DNA of 64,000 bases from Gemmatimonadaceae bacterium (GTDB taxonomy: Bacteria; Latescibacterota; UBA2968; UBA8231). Below are positions 41,908 through 51,619 of the stretch, one piece after another. Location of the stretch: NCBI GenBank assembly GCA_002726335.1, contig PBSR01000214.1, positions 6,741-70,740 of the forward strand, read 5' to 3'. A program made the position numbers and the translations under genes. How positions within the stretch are numbered: the first letter of the stretch is position 1; the number at the start of each line of letters is the position of its first letter. The notes under the pieces are model-generated. The model was given only the letters and a program-made list of their open reading frames with translations. It was not told where the DNA came from and did no database searches.

Positions 41908-42975
41908 ATGTCTGGTGAAACTGGATTCGCTGTCGTCGGCCTGGGAATGGGCAAGCATCACTGCAAGGCGATCCAGCGCGCTCCGAAGGCGACTCTTGTC
42001 GCCGTCTGTGACGTCGACGAGGAGCGGTTGAACCCTGTGGCCGAGGAATACGGCTGCACGTCGTACACAGATCTTTCCGACCTGCTGGCCAACGATGACA
42101 TCGACGTCGTCAATGTGGCCACGCCCTCCGGCTCCCACACGGAGGTCGGGCTGCAGGTCGCCGCCGCCGGCAAGCACATGATCGTCGAGAAGCCAGCCGA
42201 TATCACGGCCCCGCGGGTCGACGAGCTGATCGCGGCCATCGACCAGGCCGGGGTCAAGGCGGCGGGTGTCTTTCAGTCGCGACTGGACCCCCTCAACATC
42301 GAGATCCGCGAGGCCGTGCAGGCCGGACGACTCGGACGGCTCATCGGCGTTCACGGACATCTGCCCTGGTACCGCAAGCAATCCTATTATGACGGTGCGC
42401 ACGGGGCGTGGAAGGGAACCTGGGGCATGGATGGTGGGGGATCGCTGATGAACCAGGGCGTGCACACCGTGGACCTGCTCCAGTGGCTTGCCGGCCGAGT
42501 GCATTCGGTGATGGGCATGTTCGGTGTCTTCAACCACGAGATCGAGGCCGAGGATCAGTCCGTCGCCTTGCTCCGCTTCGAGTCGGGGGCGCTGGGCACG
42601 CTCTACACCACGACCTGTGCGTATCCCGGACACGACCAGCGTATCACCATCTATGGCAGCGAGGGCTCCTTCGTAAAGCGGGAGGGAACGTTGGAGAGTT
42701 GGAAGCTGCTGGCCGACGAAGACGGCGGCCAGGAGGCGGACATGCTGGCACGCTTCGGCGAGAAGAAAGCGGCGAAGGCCAGCGGCGCGGCCGATCCCAT
42801 GGCGGTCAGCTTCGATGGCCACACGCAGATCGTCATCGACATGGTGGAAGCGGTCCAGCAGGACCGCGAGCCGATGATCACGCTGGACAGCGCCCGGCAC
42901 GCCGTAGAGATCATCAACGCCGTTTTCGAGTCCGGTCGCAGTGGCCGCGAAGTGACGATTTCCGGCAAAGCCTAG
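41908..42975 (+). CDS. Gfo/Idh/MocA-family oxidoreductase
   Basis: A 355-residue NAD(P)-dependent sugar or cyclitol oxidoreductase. Rossmann start FAVVGLGMGKHHCKAI, NVATPSGSHTEVGLQVAAAGKHMIVEKP with the conserved EKP, and the GGGSLMNQGVHTVDLLQWL segment carrying the conserved Asp/His region of the catalytic domain. The ATG at 41908 follows AGGAGAGG, and the formamidase-family gene begins 3 bp after the stop, so the two are co-transcribed. Substrate unknown. Confidence 0.92.
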   Translation: MSGETGFAVVGLGMGKHHCKAIQRAPKATLVAVCDVDEERLNPVAEEYGCTSYTDLSDLLANDDIDVVNVATPSGSHTEVGLQVAAAGKHMIVEKPADITAPRVDELIAAIDQAGVKAAGVFQSRLDPLNIEIREAVQAGRLGRLIGVHGHLPWYRKQSYYDGAHGAWKGTWGMDGGGSLMNQGVHTVDLLQWLAGRVHSVMGMFGVFNHEIEAEDQSVALLRFESGALGTLYTTTCAYPGHDQRITIYGSEGSFVKREGTLESWKLLADEDGGQEADMLARFGEKKAAKASGAADPMAVSFDGHTQIVIDMVEAVQQDREPMITLDSARHAVEIINAVFESGRSGREVTISGKA

Positions 42976-42978
42976 CCA

Positions 42979-43923
42979 ATGGCGCATCACGAGTTCACGC
43001 CGACCCACTACCACAATACACTGGGCTGGCACGATCCGGTGCTGGAGATCGATCCCGGCGACACGGTGGTGACCACCACGGTAGACGCACGGGGACAGGA
43101 TCACGCCGGGGAGCGCGTCGCGCAGCGGGGCAATCCGCAGACCGGGCCGTTCTACGTGAGGGGAGCTGAACCCGGAGACGCGCTGGTGGTGACCCTCGAC
43201 GAGTTGACGCCGAACCGGTCCTGGGGTTTTACCGGCTGCGAAGTGGCGCCGAACGTGCTGGACCCCGGGTATCGGCCGACCTTCGATGATGATCTGGCAA
43301 ACTGTCCGACCTTCGACGGCGCGCCCTTCTTCCGCTGGGCTGTGGACGTCGAGGCGGGCACGGTCCATCTGGCCGAACCGGAAGGACCCCTGTCAGGACT
43401 CCAGCTGACGCTGGACCCGATGGTGGGCTGTTTCGGCGTGGCCCCCCCGGGTCGGCAGGCGATCTCTACCGCCACCTCCTCAACCCACGGCGGCAACATG
43501 GACTACCGTGGCTTTCGCCAGGGCACCAAGGTGTATTTCCCCGTGTCCGCCCCCGGGGCTCTGTTCCACATCGGCGACGGCCACGCCGTGCAGGGCGACG
43601 GTGAGATCGTCGGCACGGGTGTAGAGATCTCCTTCAGCGTCCGCTTTACCGTGGATGTGGTGAAGGATTCATCCGCCCGCTGGCCTCGCGCCGAAGATGC
43701 CGACTGGCTCATGACGGTGGGTAACGCTCGACCCCTGGACCAGTGCGTGCAGCATGCCACCACGGAGATGCTGGGCTGGCTGCAGTCGGACCACGGTCTC
43801 AGCGCACGGGCAGCACACCAGCTGTTGGGACAGACGGTGGCCTACGACCTGGGGAACATCTTCGACCCTGCGTACACGATGGTCTGCAAGATTCGCAAAG
43901 AGCACGTCCAGGCACTTCGGTAG
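42979..43923 (+). CDS. Acetamidase/formamidase family protein
   Basis: A 314-residue FmdA_AmdA-family protein. Signs are the early DPVLEIDPGDTVVTTTVDA, GPFYVRGAEPGDALVVTL, the metal/active-site phrase STHGGNMDYR, and VSAPGALFHIGDGHAVQGDGEIVGTGVE, closely matching the family. Members hydrolyse short amides to release ammonia, though many homologues beside sugar oxidoreductases have unknown substrates. It pairs with the Gfo/Idh/MocA gene and ends 14 bp from the convergent cysNC. Confidence 0.9.
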   Translation: MAHHEFTPTHYHNTLGWHDPVLEIDPGDTVVTTTVDARGQDHAGERVAQRGNPQTGPFYVRGAEPGDALVVTLDELTPNRSWGFTGCEVAPNVLDPGYRPTFDDDLANCPTFDGAPFFRWAVDVEAGTVHLAEPEGPLSGLQLTLDPMVGCFGVAPPGRQAISTATSSTHGGNMDYRGFRQGTKVYFPVSAPGALFHIGDGHAVQGDGEIVGTGVEISFSVRFTVDVVKDSSARWPRAEDADWLMTVGNARPLDQCVQHATTEMLGWLQSDHGLSARAAHQLLGQTVAYDLGNIFDPAYTMVCKIRKEHVQALR

Positions 43924-43937
43924 CGGTCGCCTCCTGG

Positions 43938-45875
43938 CTACGAGGCGATGTCCCTGTCTTCGAGCATTTTCAAGATGGCCTCCACACATCTGGACACGGG
44001 CCACTCGTGGGTGGGCAGACTGAGATCGGGGGCTGACGGTTCCTCATAGGCTGAGGAGACACCGGGGAAGTTGGCGATCTCGCCACTGTCGGCACGTTCA
44101 TACCAGCCCTCGGTGTCGCGTTCCCGGCATACCGGGACCGGTGCCGCCAGATGCACGACGAGGAAGCGGTCCTCGCCGATGACCTGTGCTGCCTTTCTTC
44201 GCACCTGCTCGCTGGGGGCGACGAAAGCGCCAATGCAGATCAGCCCCGCCTCATTGATCAACCGCGCCACTTCAGCGCTGCGGCGAAGATTCTCCGAGCG
44301 GTCCTCAGCGGTGAAGCCCAGATCCCTGCTGATCCCCTGCCGCATGTTCTGGCCATCCAGCACCGTGGCCGCCCGACCCATCTCGAACAACCGGCGTTCC
44401 AGCGCGTAGGCAATCGTGGTCTTGCCCGATCCCGTCAGTCCCGTCAGCAGGATCGTCGCCCCCCGTTGCCCGTACCGCGCCTGGCGCTCATCCGCCGTAA
44501 CATGGCTCGACTCGGTCTGCAGACTCTCCGACAGCGGTTCGTCGTCCCAGTGGTCGCGGCGATCGTCGCCCGTGGTGCGATCGACGATCATACCAGCCGC
44601 CAGCGTGGCATTGGTGATGCGATCGACGATGATGAAGGCGCCGGATGTCCGGTTGCGCCGGTAACTGTCAAAACAGACCGGCTCGCTCAAGGAGACGTTG
44701 CAGCGGCCGATCTCGTTCAGGCTGAGAGTCGGCGTGTCCTGTCGGTGCAGGCTGTTCACGTCGACCTGGTAACGCAGCGTGCTGATGGTCCCGGTGACGC
44801 TCTTGGCGGCCTGCTTGAACAGATAGGTCTTGCCCGGAACCATCTGCTCGTCGTGCATCCACACGACCATGGCGTCGAATCTCTGCTCCAGCCGCGGCAC
44901 ATTACCAGGGCGGACGATCATGTCGCCGCGGCTGACGTCGATCTCGTCGTCGAGAGTGAGAGTGACCGACTGCTGCGAGCAGGCCTCCTCCAGTTCGCCG
45001 TCAAAGGTGACGATCGACTTGATCCGGCTCGTCCGGCGAGAGGGCAGGGCCATCACCTCGTCCCCTTGCCGGACGATCCCCGAAGCGATGGTGCCGCAGA
45101 AACCACGGAAGTCGAGGTTGGGCCGGTTGACGAACTGCACCGGGAAGCGGAAGTCTTCGAGGTTGCGGTCGGAGCCGATGTAGATCGTATCGAGGAATCG
45201 CATCAGCGTCGGACCTTCGAACCACGGCATATTCGTGCTGGGATCGACGATGTTGTCGCCCAGCAGCGCCGAGATCGGCATGAAGTGCAGATCGGGCAGT
45301 TCGAGGCGGGCGGCGAAATCGCGGTAGTCGGCCCGGATCCGGTCGAAGACCTGCTCATCGAAGTTGACCAGATCCATCTTGTTGACCGCGACGAGGACGT
45401 GCTTGATGCCCAGCAGGGAGACGATAAAGCTGTGTCGTCGGGTCTGGGTGACCACACCGTGCCGTGCATCGATGAGGATGATGGCCAGGTCCGACGTCGA
45501 AGCACCTGTGGCCATGTTTCGCGTGTACTGTTCGTGGCCAGGCGTGTCGGCGATGATGAACTTCCGCCGTGTCGTCGAAAAGTAGCGGTAGGCGACATCG
45601 ATGGTGATGCCCTGTTCCCGTTCGGCCTTGAGGCCATCGGTGAACAGGGCAGGATCGAAATCGCCGCCCGTTGTACCAATGGCGGCAGAATCCTGCTCCA
45701 GCGTCTTCAGTGTGTCTTCGTAGATCAGCTTGGCGTCGTAGAACAGGCGGCCGATGAGGGTGCTCTTCCCATCATCGACGCTGCCACATGTGAGGAACCG
45801 CAGCAACTCCTTCTGCTCATGTTGCGCCAGGTACGCGTCGATGTCGTCGGCGATGAGGTCGGACTGGTGTGTCAA
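43938..45875 (-). CDS. cysNC: Bifunctional sulfate adenylyltransferase subunit 1/adenylylsulfate kinase
   Basis: A 645-residue fusion. Residues ~20-445 are the CysN GTPase: [14 protein letters not shown] (P-loop), [12 protein letters not shown] (G3) and NKMDLV (G4), followed by EF-Tu-like beta barrels. Residues ~465-645 are APS kinase: [14 protein letters not shown] with K485, [15 protein letters not shown], and [12 protein letters not shown]. Together with CysD it makes APS and then PAPS. The start is TTG 45875, which overlaps the cysD stop as TTGA. Assimilatory sulfate reduction genes are not in the window, so the product may feed reduction or sulfation. Confidence 0.96.
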   Translation of the reverse strand: MTHQSDLIADDIDAYLAQHEQKELLRFLTCGSVDDGKSTLIGRLFYDAKLIYEDTLKTLEQDSAAIGTTGGDFDPALFTDGLKAEREQGITIDVAYRYFSTTRRKFIIADTPGHEQYTRNMATGASTSDLAIILIDARHGVVTQTRRHSFIVSLLGIKHVLVAVNKMDLVNFDEQVFDRIRADYRDFAARLELPDLHFMPISALLGDNIVDPSTNMPWFEGPTLMRFLDTIYIGSDRNLEDFRFPVQFVNRPNLDFRGFCGTIASGIVRQGDEVMALPSRRTSRIKSIVTFDGELEEACSQQSVTLTLDDEIDVSRGDMIVRPGNVPRLEQRFDAMVVWMHDEQMVPGKTYLFKQAAKSVTGTISTLRYQVDVNSLHRQDTPTLSLNEIGRCNVSLSEPVCFDSYRRNRTSGAFIIVDRITNATLAAGMIVDRTTGDDRRDHWDDEPLSESLQTESSHVTADERQARYGQRGATILLTGLTGSGKTTIAYALERRLFEMGRAATVLDGQNMRQGISRDLGFTAEDRSENLRRSAEVARLINEAGLICIGAFVAPSEQVRRKAAQVIGEDRFLVVHLAAPVPVCRERDTEGWYERADSGEIANFPGVSSAYEEPSAPDLSLPTHEWPVSRCVEAILKMLEDRDIAS

Positions 45876-46816
45876 AAGTACCCGCGTTTCTTCTTCTCTT
45901 CCATGCCGGCACCACCCTCATCCTGGTCGATGACCCGGCCCTGACGTTCGGAGGTGGTGGACAGCAGCATCTCCTGGATGATCAGCGGCAAGGTTGTGGC
46001 AGACGAGTCGACGGCACCGGACAACGGGTAGCACCCCAGCGTGCGGAAGCGGACACGGCGCATCTCGGGTTCTTCCCCCGGCTCGAGCTGCAGGCGATCG
46101 TCATCGACGAGGATCTTCTCCCCGTGGCGATGGACAACCGGGCGCTCGGCGGCGAAGTAGAGGGGCACGATGGGGATCTGCTCGAGGTGGATGTACTGCC
46201 AGACGTCGAGCTCGGTCCAGTTCGACAGGGGAAAAACCCGGATGCTCTCACCTTTGTTGGCTCGAGTGTTGTAGATGTTCCACAGTTCGGGACGCTGGTT
46301 CTTCGGATCCCAGCGATGATGCTGGTCACGGAAGGAGAAGACGCGCTCCTTGGCGCGGGATTTTTCTTCGTCGCGTCTGGCCCCGCCGAAGGCGGCGTCG
46401 AAGCCATACTTGTCGAGGGCCTGCTTCAGGGCGTCCGTCTTCATCAATTCGGTGTGCTTCTCGCTGTCGTCGAGAGGGTGGATGTCGTGCTTCTGACCCT
46501 CCTCGTTGATGTAGACGATCACATCCAGACCCAGCTCCTTCCGTGCATAATTCTCACGGAAGTCGATCATCTCGCTGAATTTCCAGGTGGTATCCACGTG
46601 CATCAGCGGGAAGGGGGGCCTGGCAGGGTAAAACGCCTTCTGCGCCAGGCGCACCATCACCGACGAGTCTTTGCCTACCGAGTAGAGCATGACCGGGTTG
46701 TGGAACTCGGACGCCACCTCGCGCATGATGTGGATGCTCTCGGCTTCCAGTTGCTTGAGGTGGGTCAGATGATACCCGGAGACGGCCGGATCCACAGGTC
46801 GGTTGGGCAAGTGCAA
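45872..46816 (-). CDS. cysD: Sulfate adenylyltransferase subunit 2
   Basis: A 314-residue Cys[20 protein letters not shown], the PP-loop [58 protein letters not shown], and the family C-terminus [24 protein letters not shown] sulfurylase catalytic subunit, partner of CysN. The frame begins at TTG 46816 without a strong ribosome binding site, but homology-like sequence starts there. The 104 bp upstream hold no clear promoter or riboswitch. Confidence 0.96.
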   Translation of the reverse strand: MHLPNRPVDPAVSGYHLTHLKQLEAESIHIMREVASEFHNPVMLYSVGKDSSVMVRLAQKAFYPARPPFPLMHVDTTWKFSEMIDFRENYARKELGLDVIVYINEEGQKHDIHPLDDSEKHTELMKTDALKQALDKYGFDAAFGGARRDEEKSRAKERVFSFRDQHHRWDPKNQRPELWNIYNTRANKGESIRVFPLSNWTELDVWQYIHLEQIPIVPLYFAAERPVVHRHGEKILVDDDRLQLEPGEEPEMRRVRFRTLGCYPLSGAVDSSATTLPLIIQEMLLSTTSERQGRVIDQDEGGAGMEEKKKRGYF

Positions 46817-46920
46817 TCAGTTCGATGGTCGTAGTGTCGGGGCGCTGTAGAGCAGTCCAGGCGAAAGCAGACTACATAATGTGCGCATCAGACCCAGCGC
46901 CGGCCATAGCCAACCAAAGG

Positions 46921-48459
46921 CTACTCGCCCAAGGGGGCGATGGAGTCGAGACCTTCAGGCTGAGGGATAACGTAGCGCACCGGCTGAACGCCACCATCGA
47001 TCCGCGTGCGGCATTGCACGTGTCGGCATTTTATGACGCTGTGCTCGATCATGACGCCATCGTCGATGCGGCAGCCGTAGACGTACGTAGTGCCTTTCAC
47101 GGTAACGTCCCGGCCGACGCGCATGGGGTGTTCGTCGCTGCCCGTCATGATCACCCCGGACTCGATACGGCTGTCCACGCCGATTCGCAGATTTCCCTTC
47201 AGGACGCTGCGTGCCAGCACTTCGACGCCGGGTTCGAGGACCATCTGCTGGCCCCGGTGGGTACTCAATCGGGCACCCGGGCCGATGTCCACTCCCTCTC
47301 CAAGAGCGATCGTGCCCCGCAGTTCACATCGATCATGGAGCTGAACGCGGCGGTCCAGGCTTACCCCGGGGCCGAGGTGGACCCCCTTGCCGACGACGAT
47401 GTCGAGGGGGCCACGGTCCTTGTCCAGGGCGATGATCTGGTCGATCACCTCGTCAGCCAGGTAGAAGTCTTCCTCGTCGACGATGGTGACGATATCCATC
47501 AGCCGATGATAGGCTCGCCGCCTGGCGATGGACTCCATCTGTCGCCACACACTCTTGACGTTGAAACCGAGGATCTCCTCCTCGTCGGCGGCGGCGACGG
47601 CACGAACGTCGAGGCCGTTGCCGTTGAAGATCTCCACGAGGTCTGTGAGCATCAGCTCGCCCTGCACGTTGTCGGTATTCATAGCACCGATGTGGGCGCG
47701 CAGTGCGGACTCACGAAAGGCGACGACGAGGGTGTTGATCTCCTGGGTTTCCAGCAACTGACGGCGGGTGAAGGCGAACCGGGCGGCCTTGTAGGTCAGT
47801 GTCTCGACGGCGTCGTCATCGCCCAGACCAAGGATGTCCTTGTGCTCCTTGATAGCGATCACGAACCCCGCGTCGTCTCCCGTGGAGGCGCCGGCAACGT
47901 CCGCTTCGGGAACGCGCACGATCCGGCCATAGTAGTTCTGCTCGGTGGGGCCCTCGTAGCCGCCGGTGAGAACCATCATGTCACATGGCCGGACCTCGAA
48001 GGCACGACGAAACTCGGCGACCACGAGCTCGGTAAGAAGCCCCATATCGCCTGGGACGATGTATATGTGCCGATCCCTACCATCAGGCAGGGGGTCGAAC
48101 TGCTCGAGAGCAACATGCACCGCGTCGCCCGTGCCTGCCGGCAGTCCGAGGACGGGATTCTCCTGATAGGCGAAGCGGCGTCCGGGACGGGCCCCCACCG
48201 TGGCCGCAACCTGCTCAGCCTTGATGCCGACGACGAGAATCTGATTGGTACTGTCGAGACCGTCGCAGAGGGCATCGGCGACACGCTCGACCGTGGGGCG
48301 TCCCCAGATCTCGTGCAGCATCTTGGAGGTGTCGGAGCGGATCCGGGTACCGTGGCCGGCGGCCAGCACGATACCGATCCGCGGCACGTCGTCGTACAGG
48401 GGAGAGTCGAGGCTGCTCAGCTGGGCGCGGATACTGTCACCCTTCGGTGGCACTGTCAT
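46921..48459 (-). CDS. GlmU-like sugar-phosphate nucleotidyltransferase
   Basis: A 512-residue protein with an N-terminal GT-A nucleotidyltransferase and a C-terminal left-handed beta-helix. IGIVLAAGHGTRIRSDTSKMLHEIWGRP is the GlmU-type signature loop. GLPAGTGDAVHVAL and VPGDMGLL mark nucleotide and metal binding, and TDNVQGELMLTDLVEIFNGNG matches GlmU. Hexapeptide repeats run from about 365 (VGKGVHLGPGVSL onward). The acetyltransferase active-site features of true GlmU are not evident, and the end of the helix is atypical, so it may act on another sugar phosphate. Its start overlaps the ppk stop by four bases. Confidence 0.85.
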   Translation of the reverse strand: MTVPPKGDSIRAQLSSLDSPLYDDVPRIGIVLAAGHGTRIRSDTSKMLHEIWGRPTVERVADALCDGLDSTNQILVVGIKAEQVAATVGARPGRRFAYQENPVLGLPAGTGDAVHVALEQFDPLPDGRDRHIYIVPGDMGLLTELVVAEFRRAFEVRPCDMMVLTGGYEGPTEQNYYGRIVRVPEADVAGASTGDDAGFVIAIKEHKDILGLGDDDAVETLTYKAARFAFTRRQLLETQEINTLVVAFRESALRAHIGAMNTDNVQGELMLTDLVEIFNGNGLDVRAVAAADEEEILGFNVKSVWRQMESIARRRAYHRLMDIVTIVDEEDFYLADEVIDQIIALDKDRGPLDIVVGKGVHLGPGVSLDRRVQLHDRCELRGTIALGEGVDIGPGARLSTHRGQQMVLEPGVEVLARSVLKGNLRIGVDSRIESGVIMTGSDEHPMRVGRDVTVKGTTYVYGCRIDDGVMIEHSVIKCRHVQCRTRIDGGVQPVRYVIPQPEGLDSIAPLGE

Positions 48460-50600
48460 GCCCGCCGCAGCGAATCCATGGTCACAGCGGGAACGTCGTT
48501 GCTGCCGGTGCCATTCCAGCCGGGGAGAGGGGCCAACTGCAATTCCGGTGGATTCCCCATAGCGATTTCCATCAGCACGTTCTGCAACGAAATCGCGGGT
48601 TCGCCGCCCGATGGCTCGAGGCGGACGTAGCTCCCGTCAGACTGGCAGATGCGGGCCTTCACACGGTCGGCCAGGCACAACTGCAGGAAATGGTGGATTC
48701 GTGCCTTGATCCTGTCGTCTTGGACAGGGAACGCGACTTCGACGCGGTTGCGCAGATTCCGGTTCATCCAGTCGGCGCTGCTACACCAGATCTCCGGGTC
48801 GCCCCCGTTGGCGAAGTAGAATACCCGACTGTGCTCCAGATAGCAGCCGATGATGCTCGTCACGCGGATCCTCTCGGAGATACCGAGAAGCCCCGGACGC
48901 AGACTACAGATGCCGCGCACGATGAGATCGATTTCGACGCCGGCCATGGACGCCCGATACAGAGCCCGGATGATCTTGGGATCCACCAAGCCGTTCATCT
49001 TGGCCACGATAGCTGCCGGGCGGCCGGCGCGGGCATGTTCGATTTCGCCATCGATGCGCTGCAGCATACCCGACATCAGAGTCGTCGGCGCCACCAGCAG
49101 CGTACCGAAGGTTTCAGCGGAACGAGCCGTGAGCAGGTTGAAGACTTCGGCCACCTCGCGAGTCATGTCATCGCGAGACGTGAGAACTCCTATGTCGGTA
49201 TAGAATCGCGCCGTCTGATGGTTGTAGTTTCCCGTTCCCAGGTGGACATAGCGCCGCAGACGATCCTCGTCCCGGCGTACGAGCATGGACAGCTTGCAGT
49301 GGGTTTTCATACCCACCAGCCCGTAGACGACGTGCACGCCACTCTCTTCGAGTTGCTTGGCCCACTCGATGTTGGAGGCCTCATCGAAGCGAGCCTTCAA
49401 CTCCACCAGGACTGTGACTTCCTTGCCCTGGTCAGCCGCGTCGATCAGCGCCTCCACCACCTGCGAGTCCTCTCCCGTGCGGTAGAGGGTCTGCTTGATG
49501 GCCAGCACCCGCGGATCGAGCACCGCCATGCGGATGAAGTCGATGACGGTGCTGAAGGACTCGTACGGGTGATGCAGCATGACATCACCCTCGCGCAACG
49601 ACTCGAAGAAGGCATCCGGCTCGGAAGGAAGATTCACTTCGGCCGGTGAGAAGGGGCGATCTTTCAGTTCGGGTCGCTGCACCAGGTCGTAGATCGTGCT
49701 GATGCGGTTCAGGTTGACCGGCCCATCGGCGCGGTAGAGCCGATCCTCATCCACTTCGAACTGGGTGGTCAGGAACCGCACGAGGCGCGGCGGCGCGCGG
49801 TCCTCGATTTCGAGTCGGACCACGTCCCCTTTGCGGCGGTTTTCCAAGGACTCGGCGATCTCCTCCAGGAGGTTGTCCGCCTCTTCCTCGTTGACGTAAA
49901 GCTCGGAGTTGCGCGTCACGCGGAACGCCGCGTGTCCGGTAACCTCGTAGCCTTCGAACAGCTCGCTCAGGAACTGCGCGACGATGCCGGAGAGGGTGAC
50001 CATCCGCACCGAGCCATCCTCGGCGTCGGGCAGGCGCAGGATTCGGGGCAGAACCCGGGGAACCGTCACCACTCCCAGAACGGTATGCCCGTCTTGCTGC
50101 AGCAGGACGCCGATGCACAGCGCCTTGTTGAGCACTCTCGGGAAGGGATGGGCCGGATCGATGACCATCGGCGTGAGGATCGGTTCGAGCTCACCACGCC
50201 AGTACCGACGGATGAACGCCAGGTGTTCGCCCTGCAGATCATCTACCTCGAGCAGGTGGATCCGCTCCGCCGCCAGCGCCGGCAGCAGCTCCTCGTTCCA
50301 GCAGCGGTACTGGGCATCCACCAGGTCATGCGTCGTCCGGGCGATGGCCACAAGCTGTTCGTCAGGCGTCAGGCGGTCCGCACCGGTACTGGCGACGCCG
50401 CTCTCGCTGACCTGCAGAAGGCCGGCGACGCGGACCTCGAAGAACTCGTCGAGGATACTGGCGACGATGCCCAGGAAGCGCACACGCTCAAGCAGTGGGT
50501 TGTCCCTGTCACGGGCCTCCTCGAGGACGCGCCGGTTGAAGTCGAGCCAGGAGAGCTCGCGGTTGATGTAGTATTCGGGGCGGGAGAGATCGACGCTCAC
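48456..50600 (-). CDS. ppk1: Polyphosphate kinase 1
   Basis: A 714-residue Ppk1 with the four-domain layout. YINRELSWLDFNRRVLEEARD starts the N domain. AIKQTLYRTGEDSQVVEAL and ELKARFDEASNIEWAKQLE are family signatures. HLGTGNYNHQTARFYTD holds the first conserved His, and YLEHSRVFYFANGG the second. It makes polyphosphate from ATP reversibly. The ATG is at 50600, and the GlmU-like gene follows with an ATGA overlap. That unusual coupling suggests common demand, perhaps in envelope or stress physiology. Confidence 0.97.
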   Translation of the reverse strand: MSVDLSRPEYYINRELSWLDFNRRVLEEARDRDNPLLERVRFLGIVASILDEFFEVRVAGLLQVSESGVASTGADRLTPDEQLVAIARTTHDLVDAQYRCWNEELLPALAAERIHLLEVDDLQGEHLAFIRRYWRGELEPILTPMVIDPAHPFPRVLNKALCIGVLLQQDGHTVLGVVTVPRVLPRILRLPDAEDGSVRMVTLSGIVAQFLSELFEGYEVTGHAAFRVTRNSELYVNEEEADNLLEEIAESLENRRKGDVVRLEIEDRAPPRLVRFLTTQFEVDEDRLYRADGPVNLNRISTIYDLVQRPELKDRPFSPAEVNLPSEPDAFFESLREGDVMLHHPYESFSTVIDFIRMAVLDPRVLAIKQTLYRTGEDSQVVEALIDAADQGKEVTVLVELKARFDEASNIEWAKQLEESGVHVVYGLVGMKTHCKLSMLVRRDEDRLRRYVHLGTGNYNHQTARFYTDIGVLTSRDDMTREVAEVFNLLTARSAETFGTLLVAPTTLMSGMLQRIDGEIEHARAGRPAAIVAKMNGLVDPKIIRALYRASMAGVEIDLIVRGICSLRPGLLGISERIRVTSIIGCYLEHSRVFYFANGGDPEIWCSSADWMNRNLRNRVEVAFPVQDDRIKARIHHFLQLCLADRVKARICQSDGSYVRLEPSGGEPAISLQNVLMEIAMGNPPELQLAPLPGWNGTGSNDVPAVTMDSLRRA

Positions 50601-50676
50601 TGCACATACTCACGACGAGTTCGGGGAGCGAGTGCGTCGGCATGGGGGGAGATCACGCGACGACCCGAGGGTCCTC

Positions 50677-50700
50677 AGGAGCCTGTCCGACAGGCTTCCT
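50677..50700. repeat. Inverted repeat between ppk1 and the upstream isomerase gene
   Basis: AGGA-GCCTGT and ACAGGCTTCCT pair around a CCG loop with one bulge. No T-tract on either strand. It lies in the 161-bp gap downstream of the isomerase stop (minus strand) and ahead of ppk1, and could be a weak terminator or transcript-stabilising hairpin. Confidence 0.4.
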
Positions 50701-50761
50701 GCGCCTGTAAATCTATCGGAATCAAGCAGATGGAGCAATTCCCGACCGGCCGAGAGTCAGT

Positions 50762-51610
50762 TCAGCGCTCGGACCCGTGCCACTGAGATTCGACGAAGCG
50801 GCGGTCGAGCATGGCGTTCCCGAGGACCGTCGTGAGATCGAAGGTGGCGCCTTCCTGCGGCACGATACCCGCGGTGAACTCGATACAGAGAGCGCCGTCG
50901 AACCCGGCGGAGACCACGTGCGGCAGATAACGGCGGTAGTCGGTCCAATCTCCCTCCGCCAGCAACGTCATGGTCCTGTGGGTGTCACGGTTCTGCAGGT
51001 GCAGGTGGCGGACCCGATCCCCCAGGGCATCGAAGGTGGCGATGGTCTGATCGGTGTCGTCATCGGTGTAGGGCTGCAGACAGACCCCGACATCAGCGCA
51101 GTCCGCCAGATCGTCCAGGAGTCGGAGGGTACTGTCGAGGCTGTCGCACAACGTGCCGCCATGCGTCTCGAGGGTCAGCATCATGTCCTCGGCTGTGACC
51201 CGCTGGCCAAGGGTCCTCAGGCGATCGACGGTCCGAGTCCACGTTGCCGCATCGGCACTGTCGCTGGCGACGCGTCCCGGAAAGATCTTGAAGATCCTTG
51301 ACCCCAACGCGGCGCTTACCGAGACCATGCGCTCGAGCCGGGCCGCCTCCGCAATGTCCTCGGCGCCCTCCAGGTGGAAGCAAGGGTAGGCCCCGACGCC
51401 GAGGGCGCGCATCGACCGTGCCGCCAGACCCTCGGCAAGGGCGGCCACCGCCTCGTCGTCCAGGCCATCCACATGGTACCCCCATAGCTCCAGATGCTTG
51501 AAGCCCGCCTCGTCGATCGGTTCCAGCAGATCCTCCAGAGGCCAGCTGAGGCGGTGGTCGGGAGTCCAGCGGTTGGGTTCGAGCATGATCGTGTTGAACA
51601 GCAGGTCCAC
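50762..51610 (-). CDS. Sugar phosphate isomerase/epimerase-like TIM barrel
   Basis: A 282-residue AP-endonuclease-2-type TIM barrel (xylose isomerase-like). GFKHLELWGYHVDGLDD carries the first strand and conserved Glu-like position; DMMLTLETHGGTLCDS supplies metal-binding Glu/His; VRHLHLQNRD gives the later His/Asp; FDGALCIEFTAG the last Glu. Such proteins isomerise or epimerise ketoses and related compounds. It lies 9 bp after the alcohol dehydrogenase gene on the same strand, so the two probably act in one catabolic route. Confidence 0.88.
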   Translation of the reverse strand: MDLLFNTIMLEPNRWTPDHRLSWPLEDLLEPIDEAGFKHLELWGYHVDGLDDEAVAALAEGLAARSMRALGVGAYPCFHLEGAEDIAEAARLERMVSVSAALGSRIFKIFPGRVASDSADAATWTRTVDRLRTLGQRVTAEDMMLTLETHGGTLCDSLDSTLRLLDDLADCADVGVCLQPYTDDDTDQTIATFDALGDRVRHLHLQNRDTHRTMTLLAEGDWTDYRRYLPHVVSAGFDGALCIEFTAGIVPQEGATFDLTTVLGNAMLDRRFVESQWHGSER

Positions 51611-51619
51611 GGCTTCCTC

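Noticed and set aside
41830..43368. 512-codon minus frame opposite the Gfo/Idh/MocA gene
   Set aside because: The plus strand carries all family motifs; the minus product is His/Gln-rich with none.
46825..48630. 601-codon plus frame opposite the GlmU-like gene
   Set aside because: No motif; the opposite strand has clear nucleotidyltransferase and hexapeptide-repeat features.
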